A stretch of DNA of 64,000 nt from an uncultured Halomonas sp. (GTDB lineage: Bacteria; Pseudomonadota; Gammaproteobacteria; Pseudomonadales; Halomonadaceae), in assembly GCF_947493865.1 (NCBI RefSeq), contig NZ_CANLTC010000007.1, forward strand, positions 1 to 64,000. Direction: 5' to 3'. Each line of letters starts with the position of its first letter. The stretch's first letter is position 1. The notes beneath the pieces were generated by a model. The model had not been told where the DNA came from, did not search any database, and worked only from the letters and a program-made list of their open reading frames with translations. The translations under genes were made by a program, and so were the position numbers. Shown one piece after another: positions 43,735 through 52,391 of the stretch.

Positions 43735-44050
43735 CTTCGCGAGGGCGCTGTGAACCCGTCCTTGGGCGCTACTTTTGCCATCCCTGGCAAAAGACCCTCG
43801 CTTCGCCTTACCCCCGGCGCCCATCGTTGTATATTGTCGGCGCAGCCAGCGTCAGCAAAACGAGGCGAGCAATAGCCAGGGGTAAGCCCGCTCCTGCGGG
43901 CTAACGCATTTCCCACATCCCTGTGGGTCACAAAGCGGAAACTGATTCTAAAGCGCTGAGGCTTTCCACGACATCTCAACCCAAGACGCGTCGGCGAACG
44001 TCAGCGAGAAAGCGGAGTTTACTTTAGTAAATGAGCATTTCGAATTGGTT
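43735..44050. repeat. Composite dispersed repeat region (blocks C, B, A)
   Basis: This 371-base gap between the PanE-type gene and ppc has no gene. It contains block C (43735-43778, matching 6278-6321 inverted), a perfect hairpin TTTTGCCA-tccc-TGGCAAAA (43773-43792), block B (43883-43930, matching 29215-29262 inverted at 44 of 48) with perfect hairpin AGCCCGC-tcct-GCGGGCT (43885-43902), and a weaker match (about 43990-44050) to 29147-29210. It is the most complete copy in the window. The last ~30 bases before the ppc stop show nothing notable. Confidence 0.75.
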
Positions 44051-44082
44051 TCCAACACAGCATGGCTGAAGCGCAGCCCGTT

Positions 44083-46731
44083 TTAACCAGTATTGCGTAG
44101 ACCGGCAGAAATCCCCGCCATCGTCACCATCAATGCCCGGGAAAGCTCCGGGCTGATCGCGCCATCCGCATCCCGATTACGCTGCAGCAGCTCCGCCTGC
44201 AGGCTATGCAGCGGATCGATATAGGGGTTACGCACGTCAATGGCCTGACGAATCAGAGGCGTATCCGCGAGCAGTTCATCCTGGTCGAGAATCTCGAGCA
44301 GCATTTCCTGCAGGTGCTGCATACGCTCTCGTAGCTCCTTGCCAAGCGCCTGGAGAGAAGGCTCCACCACGAGCCGATGCTCGTAATAGGCAGCGATGCC
44401 TACGTCTGCCTTGCCCAACAGCATCTCGAGCATGTCGAGATAGGTGCCGAAGAACGGCCAGTGCTTGCGCATTTCGCGTAGATGTTCGAGCCCACCCTCT
44501 TCTTTCAGGCGTGTCGCGAAGGCTTCGCCGCTACCCAGCCAGGCAGGCAGCATGAAACGAATCTGGGTCCAGGCAAAGATCCAGGGAATCGCGCGCAGGG
44601 ATTCGACTCCGCCTTCCTGGCGCCGCTTTGCCGGACGCGAACCCAAGGGCAGACGACCGAGCGCCCCTTCCGGGGTGACCGCACGAAAATAGGGCACGAA
44701 ATCCGGATTCTTGCGCACTACGCCAACGTAAGCGTGGTGGGCAATATCCGCCAGACGATCCATTTCCTCGCGCCAGGCCGGTTTCGGCATCGGCGGTGGC
44801 AAGAGTGTGGCTTCGAGCACGGCGCAGGTGTATATCTCCATGGAGCGCAGGGCAATATCCGTCTGACCGAACTTGAAACGAATCATCTCGCCCTGCTCGG
44901 TGACTCGCAGACTACCGTTCACCGAACCCGGAGGCTGGGACAGAATGGCCGCGTGTGCGGGTCCGCCGCCACGGCCCACGGCGCCGCCACGACCATGAAA
45001 CAAGGTGAGTTTGACGCCCTGTCGCTCACATACCTCAACCAGCGCTTCCTGAGCACGATACTGGGCCCAGGCCGCCGCCAGTTGCCCGGCATCCTTGGCG
45101 GAATCCGAGTAGCCGATCATCACTTCCTGGCGATCATTGACCAGGCGTCGATAGCCAGGCAGCGACAGCAGCTGGTCGATGGCTTCGCCAGCGCCGTCGA
45201 GATCGTTCAGCGTCTCGAACAAGGGGGCTATGGGCAAGCGCACGTCCCCACCCACCTCCTTCATCAACAAGGCCACCGCCAGCACATCGGAGGGCCGACC
45301 CGCCATGGAGATCACATAGGTGCCCAGTGCCTCGCGATGCTCCTGGGCAATGGTACGAAACGTGTCGAGTACTTCCCGGGTATCCGCGGAACACTCCCAG
45401 CGACGTGGGATGAGCGGACGATGGGACTCGAGTTCGGCCAGCAAAAAGGTCTGGCGCTGCTGTTCATCCCACTCCCGGTAGCGCCCCAACCCTAGATAAT
45501 CGGTGAGTTCATCGAATACCTGACTATGCCGGCTCGACTCCTGGCGAATGTCGAGTTTGGCCAGGGTGACCCCGAACACGGCGACCCGGCGCAGGGTATC
45601 GAGCAATACGCCGTTGGCGATGCCATTGAGTCCCACGTCACACAAGGAGCGATAGCAGGCAAGCAACGGCGTATAAAGCTGATCACGGGTCTCGATGATG
45701 GGCCCGCCATCGTAATTGACTCCGTCGAGACAGGCCTGGGCCCACTCCCGGGTGGCCTCGACCCGGGTGATCAGCCGCTTGATCAGTGCGCGATAGGGTT
45801 CCGCCTCGTCGCCAACTTCCGAGCGCAGTGCGCTGTTGGCCTTCCACATGGACAGCTCGATCTTGAGCTGATCCAGATCGCGCAGATAGAGATCCGCCGC
45901 CATCCAACGCCCGAGCAACAGCACTTCCCGGGTAACCTTGGCGGTCACATTGGGATTGCCGTCGCGATCGCCCCCCATCCAGGACGCAAAACGCAGTGGC
46001 GCCGCATCCAGGGGCAATCGTTCGCCGGCGGCCTCGAGCAGCAAGTTGTCCAGGTCGCGATGAAAGTCCGGCACCGCCTGCCACAGGGAGTTTTCGATCA
46101 CCGCAAACCCCCACTTGGCCTCATCCACCGGCGTCGGTCGCTCATGGCGTATCTCATCCGTATGCCAGGCCTGACTGATCAACTCTTTCAGGCGCCCCTG
46201 GGCCCGGGCGGCGCGTTCCGGGTAATCGAGACTACTTTCCACGACGGTCAGGCAGTCGTCGATGGCATCGTATTTCTGAATCAGCGTTCGCCGGATGACC
46301 TCGGTCGGGTGGGCGGTGAGCACCAGCTCGACACGCATTCCGGCAAGAGTCTCCACCAGTTGCCGCGGCGCATGGCCGGCCTGCTGGATACGGATGAACA
46401 GTTCATCGAGCGCGGGCTGCGACCCCGGCTTGTAATCCTCGACCCGGCGAAAACGGGCGCGATAGTGCTGCTCGGCAATATTGGTAAAATTGAGAAACTG
46501 GTTGAAGGCCCGGGTAACCGGCAACAGCTCCTCATCGGGCAAGGTGCGCAGATACTCGATCAGTTCACTCCGGGACTCACCGCCCTCCTGACGCCCTCGC
46601 TTGGCAAGAGCACGGATGGTTTCGATCTTGTCGACGAACTCCTTGCCCAGGTCTTCCGCAATGGTGTGTCCCAGGCTATCGCCCAAAAGACGCACGTTGT
46701 CACGTAGGGACTCATGCAGATGCTGGCCCAT
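44083..46731 (-). CDS. ppc: Phosphoenolpyruvate carboxylase
   Basis: Anaplerotic enzyme forming oxaloacetate from PEP and bicarbonate. The 882-residue protein matches E. coli Ppc (883) in length and order: VLTAHPTEVIRRTL (catalytic His), GYSDSAKDAG, FHGRGGAVGRGGGP (catalytic loop), and the C-terminus SAGLRNTG. The start is ATG 46731, which overlaps the mazG stop by one base (TGATG); a GTG directly before it is also possible. Being last in the relA-mazG series is unusual for ppc and suggests coupling to stringent-response gene expression. Confidence 0.96.
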   Translation of the reverse strand: MGQHLHESLRDNVRLLGDSLGHTIAEDLGKEFVDKIETIRALAKRGRQEGGESRSELIEYLRTLPDEELLPVTRAFNQFLNFTNIAEQHYRARFRRVEDYKPGSQPALDELFIRIQQAGHAPRQLVETLAGMRVELVLTAHPTEVIRRTLIQKYDAIDDCLTVVESSLDYPERAARAQGRLKELISQAWHTDEIRHERPTPVDEAKWGFAVIENSLWQAVPDFHRDLDNLLLEAAGERLPLDAAPLRFASWMGGDRDGNPNVTAKVTREVLLLGRWMAADLYLRDLDQLKIELSMWKANSALRSEVGDEAEPYRALIKRLITRVEATREWAQACLDGVNYDGGPIIETRDQLYTPLLACYRSLCDVGLNGIANGVLLDTLRRVAVFGVTLAKLDIRQESSRHSQVFDELTDYLGLGRYREWDEQQRQTFLLAELESHRPLIPRRWECSADTREVLDTFRTIAQEHREALGTYVISMAGRPSDVLAVALLMKEVGGDVRLPIAPLFETLNDLDGAGEAIDQLLSLPGYRRLVNDRQEVMIGYSDSAKDAGQLAAAWAQYRAQEALVEVCERQGVKLTLFHGRGGAVGRGGGPAHAAILSQPPGSVNGSLRVTEQGEMIRFKFGQTDIALRSMEIYTCAVLEATLLPPPMPKPAWREEMDRLADIAHHAYVGVVRKNPDFVPYFRAVTPEGALGRLPLGSRPAKRRQEGGVESLRAIPWIFAWTQIRFMLPAWLGSGEAFATRLKEEGGLEHLREMRKHWPFFGTYLDMLEMLLGKADVGIAAYYEHRLVVEPSLQALGKELRERMQHLQEMLLEILDQDELLADTPLIRQAIDVRNPYIDPLHSLQAELLQRNRDADGAISPELSRALMVTMAGISAGLRNTG

Positions 46732-47588
46732 CACAATCTCTCCTTGGTGCTGTTGCGTTCACGGTCTTTGGCATCGTTCCAATGACGATCCATTTCCGCC
46801 AGATCCGCCTCGTCGAGGGTCCGCTTCGAGCGGGCCAGAGCCTGCTCGACATAACCGAATCGCCGTTCGAACTTGCCATTGGTGGCGCGCAGCGCCTGCT
46901 CGGGATCGATTTTTCGTTGCCTGGCGAGATTGACCACCGCAAACAGCAGGTCACCGACTTCCTCGCGGACATGATCCTCATCGCCGACCTCCAGCGCCTC
47001 CTCGACTTCATCGAGTTCCTCACGGATCTTGGCGATCACTCCTCGGGTGTCGGGCCAATCGAACCCGACCCGGGACGCGCGTTTGGTCAATTTGGCCGCT
47101 CGGGTCAGCGCGGGCAGCCCTCGGGGAACATCGGCAAGTACCGAGCGTGACTCTTGATCATGACGACCATCCCGCTCCTCGGCCTTGAGCTGTTCCCAAC
47201 GCGAGCCAACCTGACGGGTCTCGACCTCGGCGGCGCTGATGCCCTGGCGACGCGATGCCAGAGTGCCTTCGGGAAACACATGCGGATGACGCCGCAACAT
47301 CTTGGTCATCAGCGCGTCGATCACCTCCTGGAAGCCGAAGTGCCCCTCCTCCCGAGCGAACTGGCTGTAGTACACCACCTGAAACAACAGGTCGCCGAGT
47401 TCGCCCGGTAGCTCATCGAAGGCACGACGCTCGATGACATCGGCCACCTCATAGGCTTCTTCCAGAGTATGCGGCACGATGCTGTCCCAGTCCTGTTCGA
47501 CGTCCCAGGGGCAGCCCTGCTCGGGGTCGCGCAGCACCGACATCAAGGTAAGCAGCTCTTCAAGGCTGTAATGTGAAGACTCTTTCAT
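46731..47588 (-). CDS. mazG: Nucleoside triphosphate pyrophosphohydrolase MazG
   Basis: Hydrolyses (d)NTPs to monophosphates and pyrophosphate, and in E. coli lowers ppGpp levels. The 285-residue protein has two MazG domains, each with EExxE...ExxD-like metal motifs: LEEAYEVADVIE...ELGDLLFQVVYY and LDEVEEALEV...EEVGDLLFAVVNLARQ. It is slightly longer than E. coli MazG (263). Its ATG overlaps the relA stop (TAATG) and its stop overlaps the ppc start. No mazEF toxin pair lies between relA and mazG here, unlike in E. coli. Confidence 0.94.
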   Translation of the reverse strand: MKESSHYSLEELLTLMSVLRDPEQGCPWDVEQDWDSIVPHTLEEAYEVADVIERRAFDELPGELGDLLFQVVYYSQFAREEGHFGFQEVIDALMTKMLRRHPHVFPEGTLASRRQGISAAEVETRQVGSRWEQLKAEERDGRHDQESRSVLADVPRGLPALTRAAKLTKRASRVGFDWPDTRGVIAKIREELDEVEEALEVGDEDHVREEVGDLLFAVVNLARQRKIDPEQALRATNGKFERRFGYVEQALARSKRTLDEADLAEMDRHWNDAKDRERNSTKERL

Positions 47589-49843
47589 TAAGGTACTCTT
47601 TTGCCGGCGCCTTCGCGCAGGCGTTTGACATCGACGATATTGGGCAATTGCTGGATACGCGAAAAGATGCGTCCAAGCGACTCCAGACTATCGACTTCCA
47701 GGGTGATCTTCAGCCGGGCGAGATTATCGTCCTTGTTGGTCAGCGTATTGATCGCAAGAACATTGACACGATCATGACTGAACACCTGAATCACGTCCCG
47801 CAGCAGTCCCGATCGGTCCCAGGCCTCGATTTCGATATCCACCGGGTACTTGCTGTGAACGTTCTTGCCCCATTCCACATCGACGATGCGACCCGGTTCC
47901 TCGCTGCGCAGCTGCAGGATGTTCGGACAATCCTGCCGGTGAATGGTAACCCCTCGGCCCTGGGTAATGTAGCCGATGATCTGATCGCCATGTACCGGAT
48001 GGCAGCAGTTGGCCATGGCGGTCTTGAGGTTGCCCACACCGAGCACGGTGATGCCGTCATCCTTGTGGCTGGGTGGCTTGGGTTTGGACAGCAGACGATC
48101 GAGCTGCTCTTCATCATCGCTTTCGCCGAACAGCTGCTGAGCCTGATGCAGTACCTGGCCGATGCGCAGATCGCCGGCGCCGATGGCGGCGTACATGTCG
48201 TCCGGATTCAGGTAGTTGACCGCCTTGGCAAGGGTGGTGAGATTCAGCCCTTCGATATCCAGGCGTTTGAACTCCTTGTCGAACAACGCCCGGCCTTCTT
48301 CAAGGTTCTGATCCCGGGCCTGATGCTTGAACCAGGATTGAATCTTGGCCCGGGCCCGGCTGGTCTTGACGTAACCGAGATTGGGGTTGAGCCAGTCGCG
48401 GCTTGGCCCCCCTCGAGTGGCGGTGAGAATCTCGACCTGGTGACCGGTCTTGAGCTTGTAGGTCAGCGGGACGATGCGCCCGTTGATCTTGGCCCCGCGA
48501 CAGCGATGGCCGATTTCAGTATGCACCCGGTAGGCAAAATCGATGGGGGTGGCGCTACGAGGAAGATCGATGACGTGGCCTTCCGGGGTGAAGACATAGA
48601 TGCGATCCGGCGCCACGTCGCTGGCGAGCCCCTCCCGCAGGTCGCCCATATCCCCCACTTCGTCCTGCCAGTCGAGCACCTGGCGCAACCAGGCAATCTT
48701 GTCTTCATAGCCACGGCTCTTGCGGCCCACCTCGTGGCCCTTGTAGCGCCAGTGGGCACAGACGCCCAGCTCCGCATCCTCATGCATGGCGAAGGTACGA
48801 ATCTGGATTTCAAGCACCTTGTTCTCGGGGCCGATCATGGCGGTATGCAAGGACTGATAGCCGTTCTTCTTGGGATTGGCGATATAATCGTCGAACTCGT
48901 TGGGCACGTGATGCCAACGGGAATGCACGATACCCAATGCCGCGTAGCAGTCGGTAACGTCCGGAACCAGGATGCGCACGGCGCGTACATCGTAGACCTG
49001 GGAAAAATCGATGTGCTTGCGCTGCATCTTGCGCCAGATCGAGTAGATGTGCTTGGCTCGTCCATCCACCTGATAGCCCGTGATACCCTGCTGGTCGAGC
49101 AAGCCCTCCAGCGTCGCGACCACCTCCCTGATGTAGCGGTCACGATCCAGTCGTTTCTCCGCCAGCAGTTTGGCGATACGCTTGTAGTCCTCTTCGTGTA
49201 GATAACGAAACGACAGATCCTCCAGCTCCCACTTGAGCTGACCTATCCCCAGGCGGTGCGCCAGCGGCGCATAGATGTCGGCGACTTCATGGGCCACCTG
49301 CAGGCGCTTTTCCCGAGGCGCTTGGCGCACCTGACGCAGCGCACAGGTGCGTTCGGCGATCTTGATCAGCGCGATGCGTACATCGTCGACCATGCTGACC
49401 AGCATCTTGCGCAGGTTCTCCTGCTGGTTGTGCTGAGACAACCCTTTGCTCGGCATCTGCTGCTGGCTGATGGCCGCCATGGAGAGAACACCCTCGATCA
49501 GACCGGCGACTTCACGACCAAAGCGCTTATCGATACCCTCGACGCTGATCCTGCCTTCTCGCACGGCACGATAGAGCACTGCCGCCTCCAGGGTTTCCTG
49601 ATCGAGCTTGAGCTCGCTCAGGATATCCGCCATCTCCAGCCCGGTGCGGAAGCTGGAACCGTCCAACGTCCAGGCGTTATGGGGCTTTTCCGCGCTTTTC
49701 GCGAGATGATCCGCCAACTCACAGGCAGCATGCATCTTGCCTACGTCGCGCAGTTCCACATCATCCTGGAGACGCTCGATCCAAAGGGGAATATTCACGT
49801 TCCCCTCTTCGGTCATTGGCTGGTCTTCGCGGACCTTGACCAT
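47588..49843 (-). CDS. relA: (p)ppGpp synthetase RelA
   Basis: Ribosome-associated GTP pyrophosphokinase of the stringent response (751 residues). Order: an HD-like N-terminal domain lacking the SpoT-type catalytic HDxxED, so probably no hydrolase activity; synthetase domain with YDVRAVRILV and NPKKNGYQSLHTAMIGP; TGS domain with VFTPEGHVIDLPRSATPIDFAY; a Cys-containing zinc-finger region around NCCHPVHGDQIIGY; and a C-terminal ACT domain. GGAGGG precedes the ATG. It lies 39 bases after rlmD and overlaps mazG. Confidence 0.96.
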   Translation of the reverse strand: MVKVREDQPMTEEGNVNIPLWIERLQDDVELRDVGKMHAACELADHLAKSAEKPHNAWTLDGSSFRTGLEMADILSELKLDQETLEAAVLYRAVREGRISVEGIDKRFGREVAGLIEGVLSMAAISQQQMPSKGLSQHNQQENLRKMLVSMVDDVRIALIKIAERTCALRQVRQAPREKRLQVAHEVADIYAPLAHRLGIGQLKWELEDLSFRYLHEEDYKRIAKLLAEKRLDRDRYIREVVATLEGLLDQQGITGYQVDGRAKHIYSIWRKMQRKHIDFSQVYDVRAVRILVPDVTDCYAALGIVHSRWHHVPNEFDDYIANPKKNGYQSLHTAMIGPENKVLEIQIRTFAMHEDAELGVCAHWRYKGHEVGRKSRGYEDKIAWLRQVLDWQDEVGDMGDLREGLASDVAPDRIYVFTPEGHVIDLPRSATPIDFAYRVHTEIGHRCRGAKINGRIVPLTYKLKTGHQVEILTATRGGPSRDWLNPNLGYVKTSRARAKIQSWFKHQARDQNLEEGRALFDKEFKRLDIEGLNLTTLAKAVNYLNPDDMYAAIGAGDLRIGQVLHQAQQLFGESDDEEQLDRLLSKPKPPSHKDDGITVLGVGNLKTAMANCCHPVHGDQIIGYITQGRGVTIHRQDCPNILQLRSEEPGRIVDVEWGKNVHSKYPVDIEIEAWDRSGLLRDVIQVFSHDRVNVLAINTLTNKDDNLARLKITLEVDSLESLGRIFSRIQQLPNIVDVKRLREGAGKRVP

Positions 49844-49882
49844 TATTTTCCCTCCCTGATGCCCTGCGCCTCGCCTAAAACG

Positions 49883-51331
49883 CTACGTCGAGGGGCGCTC
49901 GAATAGCAGCATGGCCTCGAGATGAGCGGTCTGGGCAAACATGTCCGCCACGGCGGCCTGAGTGATGCGGTAGCCACCCTGCAAAAGATGAACGGCATCC
50001 CGGGCAAGGGTGGCCGGATCGCAGGAGACATAGAGAATTCGCTTTATCTCACTCTTGGCCAGGGCGCGGCATACCGCTTCGGCACCACTTCGTGGCGGGT
50101 CCAGCACCACGGCATGGAGACGCGAATCCAAGGATGGGGGCTGAGTCAGGTCCCCTACCCGGGCGTCGATGTTATCCAGGCCATTGTGACGGGCGTTATG
50201 CTGTAGACGCTCCACCATCGTCAGGCTCCCCTCCACACTTGTGACCTTGGCCACGCAGGATGCCAGCGCCAGGCTGAAATTGCCGACACCGGCAAACAGA
50301 TCCAGCACATGATCGGTCTGGTCAGGCGCTAGCCATTCCAGGGCGGTGGCGACCATCTCCCGGTTGATCTCGGCATTGATCTGCAGGAAATCGCCGGGGC
50401 CAAAATGTAGTTCCAGAGAGCGCCGCTCACGATCGCGATCGCCACTCTTCAAGGTATGATTCAGGCCATGATTCAAGGTATAGCGCAGCCGAGGTACCTT
50501 GCCGAGCCAGTCGAGCCCGGGATTGTCGCGGCCTTGCAGCAGCCCCACCGAAACCTTGTTGATGTCGCCCCATTGACACCAACCCTTAGCATCCTCGGCA
50601 TTCGCCCGCAGCTGACGAATGATCACGGCCAGTTCATCGTCACCGGCAAGCAGTTCGACATGCCCAACCTGGCGAGGCGCCTGAAGCGTAGCAAGATGTT
50701 GCCGCAGAGGAGTCAAGAGGGCTGCCAATGGCGGCACCAGGATGGGGCATTCAGTGATATCCACCAGATGACGACTGCTTCGAGCGCGAAAGCCCAGATG
50801 CACCCGGCCTTGTGCGTTAACCTTGACACCGAGCCGGGCACGTCGGCGATAACCGAATCCCTCACCCGCAAGCAGCGTTGGCGACGCATCGATTGCCACG
50901 CCCTGACGAGCCAGTTGATCGATCAGCGCATCGCATTTGTGCCGGCGCTGGGCTTGCAGGGATAGATGCTGCAGGTCGCAACCGCCACACTGCGCATAGT
51001 GCGGGCAAGGCGGCAAAATGCGGTCGGCGGAAGACGTCACGAGCTCGCGTATATGCGCTTCATCGAAACGCTTGCGACTACGATGGACCGCCACCTTGAC
51101 CCGCTCGCCGGGCAGCGCCTGCTCCACGAACAGGGTCTTGCCTGCACTGTCTTTGGCAATACCGCGTCCATCATGGGCCAGGCGTAGAATATCCACCGCG
51201 TTTTCATCGGCGCTGCCGACGCGTTCCTTGTCGATCGCCGCGCCGTTCGCCACTGGGTCATTGCGCTTCCCGCCAGCAGAAATACGCTGCTCGGGCGTTC
51301 GTGAAGGTCGCCGCTTGCCCAGCATGCCCAT
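49883..51331 (-). CDS. rlmD: 23S rRNA (uracil-1939-C5)-methyltransferase
   Basis: Iron-sulfur RNA methyltransferase of the RumA type (482 residues). N-terminal TRAM-like domain; 4Fe-4S Cys set CPHYAQCGGCDLQHL plus a later Cys; SAM motif LDLFAGVGNFSLALA; and the catalytic Cys in ILYVSCDPATLARD. The order rlmD-relA-mazG matches enterobacteria. ATG 51331 follows the cysM stop by two bases, with GGGAG as ribosome site inside the end of cysM; an in-frame ATG at 51325 is possible. Confidence 0.94.
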   Translation of the reverse strand: MGMLGKRRPSRTPEQRISAGGKRNDPVANGAAIDKERVGSADENAVDILRLAHDGRGIAKDSAGKTLFVEQALPGERVKVAVHRSRKRFDEAHIRELVTSSADRILPPCPHYAQCGGCDLQHLSLQAQRRHKCDALIDQLARQGVAIDASPTLLAGEGFGYRRRARLGVKVNAQGRVHLGFRARSSRHLVDITECPILVPPLAALLTPLRQHLATLQAPRQVGHVELLAGDDELAVIIRQLRANAEDAKGWCQWGDINKVSVGLLQGRDNPGLDWLGKVPRLRYTLNHGLNHTLKSGDRDRERRSLELHFGPGDFLQINAEINREMVATALEWLAPDQTDHVLDLFAGVGNFSLALASCVAKVTSVEGSLTMVERLQHNARHNGLDNIDARVGDLTQPPSLDSRLHAVVLDPPRSGAEAVCRALAKSEIKRILYVSCDPATLARDAVHLLQGGYRITQAAVADMFAQTAHLEAMLLFERPST

Positions 51332-51333
51332 GG

Positions 51334-52230
51334 TCAAACTCCCGGAGCGAACAGACCCGTCGACAGATAGCGATCGCCCCGATCGCAGACGATGAATACG
51401 ATGACCGCATTCTCGACCTGTTCGGCCACCCGCAGCGCACCGGCCAGAGAACCACCCGAAGAAACGCCGGCGAGGATGCCTTCTTCCCGGGCCAGCCGAC
51501 GCATATGCTCTTCCGCTTCCTGCTGGCCGATGTCCAGCACGCTATCCACGCGCGATGCATCGAAAATGCTGGGCAAATAGGCCTCGGGCCAGCGCCGGAT
51601 GCCGGCGATGCTGGCACCGTCCTCCGGCTGCAGGCCGACAATCTGAATCGCCGGGTTGCGCTCCTTGAGATAGCGCGATACGCCCATGATGGTCCCGGTG
51701 GTACCCATGGAACTGACGAAGTGCGTCAGCGTGCCATCGGTCTGTTGCCAAAGCTCGGGGCCGGTGGTTTGAAAATGCGACAAGGGGTTGTCTGGATTGG
51801 CGAACTGATCCAGGGGCTTGCCTTCGCCTCGCGCGATCATGCCTTGCGCAAGATCCCGCGCGCCCTCCATGCCTTCCTCCTTGGATACGCCTACAAGCTC
51901 TGCACCATAGGCCGCCATGGCCTGCTTGCGTTCGCTGGAGGCATTTTCCGGCATGATCAGTACCATGCGATAGCCCTTGATGGCCGCCGCCATGGCCAGC
52001 GCGATACCGGTGTTGCCCGAAGTGGCCTCGACAAGGGTATCTCCTGGCTGTATATCGCCACGGGCTTCGGCTTCAGCAATCATCGCCAGGGCCGGACGAT
52101 CCTTGACCGATCCGGCGGGATTGTTCCCTTCCAGCTTGGCCAGGAGTGTATTGTTGCGCCCGGCATTGATACGCTGCAAGCGCACCAGGGGCGTATTGCC
52201 GACCACATCTTCGAGGGTATGAAATTGCAT
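51334..52230 (-). CDS. cysM: Cysteine synthase B
   Basis: PLP-dependent O-acetylserine sulfhydrylase (298 residues). GNTPLVRLQRI near the N-terminus; EGNNPAGSVKDRPA with the PLP Lys; EATSGNTGIALA binding phosphate; and a C-terminal AGVSSGGSLAGALRVA. Length and the EEGMEGARD insertion fit CysM better than CysK. ATG 52230 has AAGGAAG just upstream. It is the promoter-proximal gene of the cysM-rlmD-relA-mazG-ppc series and divergent from gacS. Confidence 0.92.
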   Translation of the reverse strand: MQFHTLEDVVGNTPLVRLQRINAGRNNTLLAKLEGNNPAGSVKDRPALAMIAEAEARGDIQPGDTLVEATSGNTGIALAMAAAIKGYRMVLIMPENASSERKQAMAAYGAELVGVSKEEGMEGARDLAQGMIARGEGKPLDQFANPDNPLSHFQTTGPELWQQTDGTLTHFVSSMGTTGTIMGVSRYLKERNPAIQIVGLQPEDGASIAGIRRWPEAYLPSIFDASRVDSVLDIGQQEAEEHMRRLAREEGILAGVSSGGSLAGALRVAEQVENAVIVFIVCDRGDRYLSTGLFAPGV

Positions 52231-52391
52231 GAACTCTTCCTTCTGACCACGGGGCGCGGAGTACCGCCGATGGGTAAAAGACTGCCCGATGAGAAACGTT
52301 GCCTGCATTATATCCCCGTGAATCAGTGCTGGACAGGCAAGTTCCTCGATGTCGCCCTGCCGCCTTGTACAACGCCTTGCCGGATAACGTC

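Noticed and set aside
44481..45495. 337-codon plus-strand open frame opposite the 3' half of ppc
   Set aside because: Antisense shadow; no domain and no start signal.
45526..46707. 393-codon plus-strand open frame opposite ppc
   Set aside because: Antisense to the 5' half of ppc; no conserved features.
47573..49201. 542-codon plus-strand open frame opposite relA
   Set aside because: Entirely antisense to relA with no recognisable domain; a GC-driven shadow.
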